In this document: in pieces, positions 56,301 to 64,000 of the stretch | Layout of the letters: each line of letters opens with the position of its first letter | How positions within the stretch are numbered: position 1 is the stretch's first letter | Origin: Batkoa obscura | Lineage: Eukaryota; Entomophthoromycota; Entomophthoromycetes; Entomophthorales; Batkoaceae | Length of the DNA stretch: 64,000 bases | NCBI GenBank assembly: GCA_030770535.1 | Contig: JASVEC010000016.1 | Location: forward strand, 868,001-932,000 | Reading direction: 5' to 3' | Made by a program: the position numbers and the translations under genes | The notes under the pieces: generated by a model | Seen by the model: the letters and a program-made list of their open reading frames with translations, nothing else | What the model was told of the DNA's origin: nothing | Databases searched by the model: none

Positions 56301-58886
56301 AATTGTTTTTTTAAGTCCTGAATAATCGACCACTGTGTAATGAGCTGTTTACAAGGCATTTAATAAAAAGTTATAGCTTGAATTAGTGAATGCGTTACCT
56401 TTATATTTTGACAAGCAATTAAGAAATCCCTGAGGTAAATCAAAGATGGCACTGCTAACATAAATGGCATGTAGCCCACAAAAAGGAGCAATAAATCCCC
56501 CTAATAAAAGTCCCAAATGGGCTCTTGGCTCAATACCAATCACCAAATTTTTATTTCCGCTATGGCTTGTTTGGACTGGTAAATTTGGATTATTAGAATA
56601 ACTAGATCCATTTGGCAGAGGTGATCTTTCTGGGTATTTTGTATTAGCGAGGCTACTTCTAAGTGGAAGGAACTCCCTAAAAGATTGACACTGAGCCATA
56701 ATTGTACGATGGCTTATCCCAATTCCTTTAAGTTCTCCAGAAATATCTTTACTATACTCAATCATTGCTAAATCACTTAATGCTGCTGGGTCTTTAAATG
56801 CTATAAGTCTTTTCTTTTTGAATGTTTGTGTAATCGTCTCTGAAGGTCTTAACCACTCAAACTTATTTGTCCAATTATCTGCGTTTGAGCTACCTCCCTT
56901 AGAAATTGATTTATAGTTGGTTTCTGTTGATAAAACAGCAACAGAGCCCGAGTCATTGAGAATATACATCAAATCATCCAAAGTCTCAGTAACTACAATA
57001 GGTACAGCGACTAAACCCGCAATAAAGCAACCAAACACAGCAGCTAAAAACTCTGAAATTTCTACTTTACGAAAGAATAAGCCAATCCTACTTCCACTAG
57101 GGTATCTGACCCCCTTTTTATTAATTAGAAGTGAATAATACCTTTCTACTAAAAAATGAAACTTTTCCCAGCTTAAACTGCTAGCTTCTTTTCCTTTCGA
57201 ATCAATCACTGTATAAGCAATCGCTTTTGGGGTATTTAACGAACGATGATTTAATACTCCAATGACATTGGGGTAATTTGAAAGTGGCTTATTTTCATTA
57301 TAACCATAATATGATGATGATGCTTCTCTAGAGCCAATTGAGTTGTGACTTGAAGTGATTGAATTCCTACGCCTACCTCTTCCTACATCATACGAATTCC
57401 TACTGCTTTCATAATCAATATCAAAATTTCCTACTTTCTCATAACTTTGTGAAGAACCAATTCCATAACTTCCTTGTTCGCTATATCGGTTATTGGACAT
57501 TTCTAATTAAAATTTAAGCTTGATTAATCTAAAAATTTAACCTTTTATTGACTTGATTACCTCTAGATCCCCCATAATCCATCTTATCTGAATTTCTATA
57601 TCCCCCAGGCGAGTGATGTTGTGCATATGACTCACTCCTTGTATGCTGCATATTTCTTGGATAAATTGGACCTAAACAATGAGTTTTAGATACAAGAAGG
57701 TTAAATTGCTCTTACTTTCATCAATCGAATGAAAATGGGTAACTGGTCGGCGAGGTTCATTCCTATTATTTCCTTGATTATAGCGGTCCATCTCACTCAC
57801 TCCAGAATGATGGCGTTGATGTGAATTTGGTTTATATGGCTTTTCAAATCGAATACCTTCACTTGTACCTCTAGGCATAGTGCGAAACTTGGATTCTGTA
57901 GTCAAGTTGTTCATAGCATTATTGGCGTTACTGTTGGAGTAAGTTGGACTTATTCTACTTGGATTATTTGAATAAGTTGGCTTTGTAATAACTTCAAGTT
58001 TGGTTGTAGTTTGACCAAAGCCCCCATAATTATTATGCATTGAAATATCCTCACCAGATCGATACCTTGAGTTGGATTTAATGCTGTTTTTACTGGAGTA
58101 CTCTTGATTATGTTGGTCGCGGTTCGGCTTTACAGATGGTTCAAAATAAGCATTATTTTCAACAGGTTGCTGATCATAATAACTGTTATAAGATTGTTCG
58201 TGGTTTGATTTTATAGATGGTTCAAAATATTTATTCTTCTCAACAATTTGGTTTTCATGATAATTATTGTATGGTTGATCTAATAACTTCGCTTCTTTTG
58301 GTTTAGCTATTGTAGAGTGGTTCAAGTAATTTCCTTCATCTTGATAAAGATGGTTATTTGGATACCTATCATGATGGCCATTATTTCCTCCTTCATTTCC
58401 AATATAAGAGGGATTAATTTCATCAATCTGGTTAAAAAAGGAGTTAGTAGTAGATGGGTTATAGATTTTATCTTCAAACTGTTGTAAAGCTGCTTGAGGT
58501 TTAATGTTTAAATTGGAAAGGTTTTTCCCCACTTCATGCACTGGGTCATGGATCACAAGCTCTGTGGTATCATAGTTATTGTTATTTATATTACTATAAA
58601 TTGATTGGTTGATTGGAAAATCCATGGGTCCATTTTTGAGCTTTGGGCTATTCACTTTGATGATATCATTGTCACTTTCAATATACATTGGAGAATCGGA
58701 TTGAGCTATTTCTTCTTCTTGTTTTGGTAAATAATTTTGTAAAAGCTTATTTAATTTTTTATCAAATCCTTTTTTAGTGATATCCCCCTCTTCCAATTCC
58801 TTTTGTAATTCTTGGATTTCTTCTAATACATCGCTTGGTAAATCTAAATTTTGCGGGTAGCCTTGCATTGACAGTAACATACTCAT
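53337..58886 (-). CDS. DIP2/Cmr2-like protein: DMAP1-binding domain plus two AMP-ligase-like domains
   Basis: Four exons (57716-58886, 57561-57671, 56399-57502, 53337-56332) total 5,382 bp, exactly 1,793 residues plus stop. The N-terminus is a DMAP1-binding domain (DLPSDVLEEIQELQKELEEG, DITKKGFDKKLNKLL). A long Asn/Tyr/Ser-rich disordered linker of about 400 residues follows, then two adenylate-forming domains. In the first the usual P-loop is replaced by IEYSKDISGELKGIGISHRTI, as in DIP2 proteins. The second has LLYFSADMERQCISFN. DIP2 proteins act on diacylglycerol lipids in yeast and flies; yeast Cmr2 is the homologue. Slightly longer than animal DIP2 (about 1,570) because of the linker. 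Confidence 0.9.
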
Positions 58887-59650
58887 CTACACTTTAAAAA
58901 ATCAATTTTTTTAGTTAAAATGGTTAACTTAAATTGGTGGTGTAAAGTGAGTTTTGAGTTTTTTTTGAAAATATAACGTACTGATGGTAAAAAATAGTGA
59001 TTTTTTTGACCTGATCTCATTTCAATAATAATATAGGTTATAAATAGAATCCTTTTTGAAATAAACTAAAATTAGATTAATTATTAGGACTTGTTAATTA
59101 AAATAGAACTTTCATAAATTAATCACATTTTAAAAGCTGCCTTTAAATAATCTTTTGAACTATTTATAAGTTTATTTTTGAATCTATTATAATACATTGA
59201 TCAGAGAAAGTATTTAATATAACTTTTTAATTTTAAACGTTTTTTCGAGTCAATATTCTAATTTTAAAAAGGTAAGGTTTATTTTAAAACCATTTATATT
59301 TGTTTTATAGCTAGTTACATTTAGATACCCTTATTTTTTAATTTGTTGTTAATATCTTTTGTAAGGAATCTACAGATGCTAGACAGCGAGTTAAACTACA
59401 AATTCATTGTAAAAGATAGTGGGAGCAAATTAAAAAAAGTACATAAATTTAACAGGTCCTATTGATATAACTTTAGCATTGTATAGCTGCTTCAACTGTT
59501 TTTGCGGACTGATTAGCAATAATTTTACAGTTTACTATTTCTAACTGATTCTTAGTTTATCATATATTTTGACAAAATTTGGTATATAATTTACTCTCAA
59601 ATTAATTGCCAAGTAGATCATAAAAGAACTGCAATAGCTATAATAAGCAT
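58887..59650. other. Intergenic region upstream of the DIP2-like gene
   Basis: 760 bp of AT-rich DNA carrying its promoter. No gene or repeat seen. Confidence 0.4.
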
Positions 59651-59752
59651 ACGGGGATGTATTTTTATGTCTAAGAATTTTACTAATAAATTTTCCGCTT
59701 AAATAGCGCTTAAAAAATGGAAAAAATAATGAAGTAAAAAAAACACTCCCAT
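59651..59752 (+). mobile_element. 100-bp MITE family, copy
   Basis: Ends ACGGGGATGTATTTTT and AACACTCCCAT with intact core. Confidence 0.85.
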
Positions 59753-60046
59753 ATTATTTTCGAAAACTTTGAACTTCTAACAAATAGATAACAAAAAGTA
59801 GACAAATTTATTATTTAAATTAAAAATGTGTCCCTTTTAAAGATTAAATTGAAGCTTCAAAATGTGATTAAACGTACTTTATCATTTAACATAAAACAAA
59901 TGCTTAAGCAACTTAGTTATTAAATTAATATGGTAGATAGAATTCTACTTCTCTCAAACTTCAAAACTATTTTTTTCATTGCTTTTTTAAGATTCTAGTG
60001 ATTTAGTACTAAATTTTAGTGAAAATCTAAGTTTTGTAATAAGTAA

Positions 60047-60149
60047 ATGGGGATGTATTTTTGTATTTAAGAATTTTACTAACAATTTTTCCACATAAAT
60101 AGCGCTTAAAAAATGGAAAAATAATGAAACTAAAAAAAACAGCCCCAAA
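60047..60149 (+). mobile_element. 100-bp MITE family, copy
   Basis: Ends ATGGGGATGTATTTTTG and ACAGCCCCAAAT with intact core. Confidence 0.85.
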
Positions 60150-60524
60150 TATTGATTTATAGTTTTTGAAATTTTAAACTATTAAAAAAACTATTCACAT
60201 AAGCAACATGATTTAATAGTTAACTTTATTTAGTTTTTTTAGTTTGGGACTTATTTTTAATAAATTTTTATATAAAGCTAGGTATAACAAAATGTTTAAA
60301 ATGAAATTTAAAAAAACAAAGAATATTATACAAATAAATATTTTTTAATAAATTATCAATTTTAATTAATTAAATAAGTGATAAAAAATAATATACAATG
60401 ATGCCTAAAATAGTTTTAAAATTTATCTAAAAATTAATTTAAATTTTAATATAATAAAGAGAAATATATAATATAGACATTTTTATTTACATTAGTTTTA
60501 ATAATTACTTATAATAATCCAGAG

Positions 60525-60722
60525 TTTGTGAAATCTGGTACTCAGGGTTTGGAGTCAAGAACAGCTATTGCTGGGTTAACTACACTATAAGTCGAAAGGT
60601 CTTACTTTATGTGACTAAGATAGACTTGAATTATGAGGAATAGCACGTAATAGGTTACAAGCTATATAAGACAAATATAATAGAGAATACTAATGTAAAA
60701 ATCTATGTAAAATACTATTAAG
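60525..60722 (+). repeat. Left arm of the inverted-repeat element
   Basis: Runs from TTTGTGAAATCTGG to AATACTATTAAG. Its inverted partner is 60991-61187. Confidence 0.9.
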
Positions 60723-60990
60723 AAAACTTAGTGGCTTTATTAAATGTTCGAGATATCAAAGAATAATTAGTTAAAAAGCCTCGAAATACTATACTCTGTA
60801 AACTCTTTTATACTCTGAAAAGTATAAGTATCAAAATGAGAAGATAATATTCTTTGGGATGGAGCTAGAAATTCTCGTAGCAAATCAAAATAAGAACGTG
60901 GAACTGATTTTCTCTGAGCTCGAGAACACAACATCTTAGGCGATTGTTATGCTATAATTAACCATGGGACTGACAAAGCGATATTTCACA

Positions 60991-61187
60991 CTTAATAGTA
61001 TTCTACATAGATTTTGCATTAGTATTGTCTATTATATTTGTCTTATATAGTCTGTAGCCTATTACGTACTATTCTTCATAATTCAAGTCTATCTTAGTCA
61101 CATACACTAAGACTTTTCGACTTATAGTATAGTCAACCAGGCAATAGCTGTTTTTGACTGCAAACACTGAGTACCAGATTTCACAAA
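60991..61187 (-). repeat. Right arm of the inverted-repeat element
   Basis: Runs from CTTAATAGTATTCTAC to CCAGATTTCACAAA, the inverted copy of 60525-60722. Confidence 0.9.
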
Positions 61188-61358
61188 TATCAATATTATT
61201 TAAGTTATTAATAGTTAAGTTAATAAATAACCAAAAAGTAAATAATTGTAATAATAATTAAAAATTATTGTTACATTGCTTATATCACATAAGGATAGTT
61301 AATTATAGTCTAGGGATAACCACCCTTCCTATGCAGCTACTTATTAAATTAAAATAAT

Positions 61359-61459
61359 ATGAGGGTATTTTTTTGACTTCATCGCTTTTTCCATTTTTAA
61401 GCGCTATTTGAACGGAAAAATTGTTAGTAAAATTCTTAAACAAAAAAATATATCCCCAT
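61359..61459 (-). mobile_element. 100-bp MITE family, copy
   Basis: Ends ATGAGGGTATTTTTTTG and ATATCCCCAT with intact core in reverse orientation. Confidence 0.85.
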
Positions 61460-61584
61460 ATATCAATAACATAATTATAATATTAAAATCATTTATTTAA
61501 TAGTAAATCTGTCATGTTAGCTATAGAACAGTCAATAGTAAATATTCAAAAATCAGATAAAAAACTGACTAATTGAATATTCAC

Positions 61585-61641
61585 ATATTTTATATTTTAT
61601 ATTTTATATTTTATATTTTATATTTTATATTTTATATTTTA
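61585..61641. repeat. ATATTTT minisatellite
   Basis: About eight seven-base units in perfect tandem. Confidence 0.92.
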
Positions 61642-61731
61642 TTTGTTTTGGTTTGGCAAATAGTCTATTAGAAAAACATTTATTCTTATTATTTCAAAAA
61701 GAAATTAATATGATTTTATAAAAATTAACAT

Positions 61732-61833
61732 ATGGGGATGTATTTTTGTGTTTAAGAATTTACTAATAATTTTTCTACTCAAATAATGCTTAAAAAATGG
61801 AAAAAGTAATGAAGCCAAAAAAAACACCCCCAT
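61732..61833 (+). mobile_element. 100-bp MITE family, reference copy
   Basis: Inverted ends of about 15 bp (ATGGGGATGTATTTTTG against CAAAAAAAACACCCCCAT), flanked by TAT/ATA-like bases that suggest a TA target duplication. The core is GTTTAAGAATTTACTAA, CTACTCAAATAATGC, AAAAATGGAAAAAGTAATGA. There is no coding capacity, so transposition would need a transposase encoded elsewhere. TA target and short ends are compatible with the Tc1/mariner group, but the sequence alone does not prove it. Confidence 0.9.
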
Positions 61834-62344
61834 ATGCTATCAATAAAAAAGGATTTGTACTTGTTTAATATTAAGTTAATATTCAATGATTATAAATAAT
61901 ATTCAATTTCAATTAGTTAAATTTAAGTTTCAAAGTTCTACTCATTTTAACTTAAACTCAACAATTTTAATTTTGAAACGAACTATTTACTATTTAGTTA
62001 ATCGAACAAATAAATAAAATCATGTTAAAAACTAACTTAATAATCTCGTTAAACTTTAGATGAAATCAGTTTAGCAAAAAACTTGGAATATCAATTGAAA
62101 TTAAGTAACATCATCAAAAAACAAAATTTAACGAAGATGATCTTGAGAGTAATTAACTATAGGAATAATAAATGAGATTTTAAGAGATAATACAAATGTT
62201 CTATATCCAACTGAACAAACGACAAATAAGCCCAGAAGTAGTATAAAAAGAAAGAAAAAATAGATTCAAAAGATTATTATCCTTATAATTTAATTCAATA
62301 GATATTATATTAACCTTTTAGAACTTAACACAATTAATAATAAC
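61834..62344. other. Promoter region of the secreted repeat protein
   Basis: 510 bp of AT-rich DNA between the last MITE and the start codon. A TATA-like run (AGTATAAAAAG at about 62238) lies about 100 bp upstream of the ATG, a position that would suit a strong regulated promoter. Confidence 0.45.
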
Positions 62345-63493
62345 ATGGTTTACTTTAATAACAAACTTTTCTTTTCTGCCCTTATTGTAGCTTGCGCTAA
62401 TGCTGCTGAAAACGTGATGCAAATGACTCAAGCTACTCCAAGTGTAATTCCAAGTACTCAAGCTACTGTTAATAACATGCCATTATTAAATAATATGCAA
62501 CCTAATGCTGCTGGTAAAAAAGAAGAAAAGAGAGACCCATACAATGGAGGAGATGACTATAAAAAAGAAGAATATTCCAAAGACAATAAATATGAAAGAC
62601 GTGGATATGGTGATTATCATGTCAAACATCATAATGACTATGATAATTATAGTAAACATCATAATGATTACGATAGCTATAGTAAACATCATGATGGCTA
62701 TGGGAAATCAAAATATGAAAGACGTGATTACGGTAATGATTATGATGGTTATAGTGAGCATCATGGATATGAAAGACGTGGATATGGTGAGAAGCATCAT
62801 GATGATTACGATAGCTACAGTAGACATCATGGTGGCTACGGAAAACCAAAATATGAAAGACGTGGATATGGTGATGATTACCATGTAAAACATCACAACG
62901 ATTATGACGGCTATAGTAAGCATCATGGATATGAAAGACGTGGATATGGTGAGAAACATCATGATGATTACGATAGCTACAGTAGACATCATGGTGGCTA
63001 CGGAAAACCAAAATATGAAAGACGTGGTTATGGCGATGATTACCATGTAAAGCATCACAACGATTATGACGGCTATAGTAAGCATCATGGATATGAAAGA
63101 CGTGGATACGGTGACTACCATGTGAAGCATCACAATGACTATGATGGCTATGGTCAACATCACAAATACGAGAGACGTGGTTATGGTGATGACTACCATA
63201 AGAAACATAATGATTATGATAATTACGGTAAACATCACGGATACGAAAGACGTGGTTATGGCGATGACTACCATAAGAAACATAATGATTACGATAATTA
63301 CGGTAAACATCACGGATATGAAAGACGTGGTTACGGTGATGATCATCACAAACACCACAATAGCTATGATAAATATGGGTCACACCATGATAGTTATGAC
63401 AAGTATGGGTCACACCATGGCTATGATCGACGTGATTATGGTAGCGGTTATGGTAATCATCATGACAAGTACGGATCTCATAGTTCTTACTAA
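62345..63493 (+). CDS. Secreted His/Tyr/Gly/Asp repeat protein with dibasic sites (Kex2-type repeat precursor)
   Basis: A single 382-codon exon. It starts with a signal peptide (MVYFNNKLFFSALIVACANA), followed by a Met/Thr/Pro/Asn-rich spacer and a first dibasic site EEKR at about residue 62. Then come eleven repeats of about 18-42 residues, each bounded by (Y)ERR or DRR, followed by GYG or DYG. Repeat bodies are rich in His-His, DYD and Tyr (DYHVKHHNDYDGYSKHH). A 54-residue double unit occurs twice in near-identical form (162 bp apart: 62780 and 62942), showing recent tandem duplication. Dibasic-bounded repeats after a signal peptide are the layout of fungal Kex2-processed repeat precursors; the His/Asp content also suits metal binding. 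A structural wall protein or adhesin is the alternative. Confidence 0.85.
   Translation: MVYFNNKLFFSALIVACANAAENVMQMTQATPSVIPSTQATVNNMPLLNNMQPNAAGKKEEKRDPYNGGDDYKKEEYSKDNKYERRGYGDYHVKHHNDYDNYSKHHNDYDSYSKHHDGYGKSKYERRDYGNDYDGYSEHHGYERRGYGEKHHDDYDSYSRHHGGYGKPKYERRGYGDDYHVKHHNDYDGYSKHHGYERRGYGEKHHDDYDSYSRHHGGYGKPKYERRGYGDDYHVKHHNDYDGYSKHHGYERRGYGDYHVKHHNDYDGYGQHHKYERRGYGDDYHKKHNDYDNYGKHHGYERRGYGDDYHKKHNDYDNYGKHHGYERRGYGDDHHKHHNSYDKYGSHHDSYDKYGSHHGYDRRDYGSGYGNHHDKYGSHSSY
62780..63103 (+). repeat. Two near-identical 162-bp coding repeats
   Basis: 62780-62941 and 62942-63103 encode the same 54 residues with only silent differences seen. They lie inside the repeat protein gene. Confidence 0.9.
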
Positions 63494-63651
63494 GTTTGGA
63501 AATAAATCCTTATACTTCTTAAAATAAAGCATTGAGATATTTATTATTGAATAATTTACAAGTTATACATATGTTTTTGAGGATCTAAGACTATTTACTA
63601 TAAAGTTATAGCAATTAACTTTAAAAAGTTTCAATGAAACAAATAAGAATA

Positions 63652-63753
63652 TTGGGAGTGTTTTTTTGGCTTCATTACTTTTTCATTTTTTAAGCATTAT
63701 TTGAGTGGAAAAATTATTAGTAAAATTCTTAAACAAAAAAATACATCCTTTTA
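63652..63753 (-). mobile_element. 100-bp MITE family, copy
   Basis: Begins TTGGGAGTGTTTTTTTGG and ends ATACATCCTTTTA, with the core in reverse orientation (TTTTTAAGCATTATTTGAGTGG). Confidence 0.8.
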
Positions 63754-63767
63754 TAGATTATAAAAAG

Positions 63768-63860
63768 AAATACTATGATAATTATAGTAGTCCTACTCCA
63801 TATAGTTTGTATCATGGCTATAGTAGTTACAATAAATATGAATTTTGTACTTTTTATTAA
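63768..63860 (+). pseudogene. Repeat-protein-like gene fragment
   Basis: An open frame reading KYYDNYSSPTPYSLYHGYSS, then YNKYEFCTFY and a stop, has the Tyr/Ser/His/Gly flavour of the upstream repeat protein. It is cut off from it by a MITE and untranslated sequence. Likely the remnant tail of a duplicated copy or an abandoned 3' part. Confidence 0.45.
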
Positions 63861-64000
63861 GTTAAAATATTGATATATAGAATAAAATTTGATTATTTTT
63901 AATATTATAATAAAATCATATAAATAGTCAATTAAAAATTATAAAAATCTAAAATATACAATAAACTTTTTAAATGGATCCTATTTAAATTTCACTATTT

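Larger units (their letters stand above)
60525..61187. mobile_element. Inverted-repeat (foldback-like) element, complete copy
   Basis: 663 bp. The left arm (60525-60722, starting TTTGTGAAATCTGGTACTC) and the right arm (60991-61187) are inverted copies of each other, about 198 and 197 bp, roughly 90% identical by eye. A 268-bp centre is shared with the partial element at 10222-10787. No coding frame. Likely a non-autonomous DNA element of foldback or long-TIR type. Confidence 0.85.
63494..64000. other. 3' flank of the repeat gene
   Basis: Holds a MITE (63652-63753), a 31-codon repeat-like coding shred (63768-63860), and AT-rich DNA to the edge. Confidence 0.5.

Noticed and set aside
62622-63413. 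Long antisense and offset frames across the repeat protein gene
   Set aside because: They arise from the periodic coding repeat itself. Only the plus frame has a signal peptide and sensible repeat boundaries.

Overview
The window is strongly AT-rich eukaryotic nuclear DNA from a fungus, most likely an early-diverging (non-Dikarya) one. The fungal evidence is a Vac8-type armadillo protein with an acylated N-terminus, a fungal-style Cdc48, a DMAP1-domain AMP-ligase of the DIP2/Cmr2 family, a Laa1/HEATR5 protein, a LEA2-type vacuolar membrane protein and a Kex2-site repeat secretory protein. A Gemin5-like protein and a possible augmin subunit, both lost from yeasts, argue for an early branch. 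Genes are cut by many very short introns (mostly about 40-70 bp, GTAAGT donors). I cannot name the species.

Layout. 1-8.5 kb is gene-dense: a Gemin5-like WD protein (-, runs off the left edge), TSR2 (+), a coiled-coil protein (-) and the histone chaperone SPT16 (-). 8.5-13.4 kb is a repeat zone with a 100-bp MITE family, a larger inverted-repeat element carrying a nested MITE, and two decayed tandem gene copies. 13.4-19.4 kb holds the ribosome-biogenesis GTPase NUG1/GNL3 and a threonyl-tRNA synthetase with an unusual editing domain. 20.4-26 kb holds a seven-helix membrane protein and an ankyrin protein with a PP1-docking motif next to ankyrins (MYPT-like). 27.3-32.9 kb holds VAC8 and CDC48. 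34-36 kb holds an intronless homeodomain gene and histone H3. 38.6-41.4 kb holds the succinyl-CoA ligase beta subunit and a LEA2-like membrane protein. 42.4-50.8 kb holds LAA1/HEATR5 and GDP-mannose pyrophosphorylase. 53.3-58.9 kb is one 1,793-residue DIP2-like gene. 58.9-64 kb is again MITE-rich and ends with a secreted His/Tyr/Gly/Asp repeat protein.

Most genes are unrelated housekeeping functions: ribosome assembly (TSR2, NUG1), chromatin (SPT16, H3), protein quality control (CDC48), vacuole and membrane traffic (VAC8, LAA1), cell-wall sugar supply (GMPP) and mitochondrial metabolism. There is no operon-like logic. The least ordinary items are the secreted repeat protein whose repeats are punctuated by dibasic sites, the abundant MITE family and its nesting, the hairpin-bearing H3 intron, the ThrRS whose editing-domain motif is not recognisable, and the Laa1 tail with adaptor-ear motifs.
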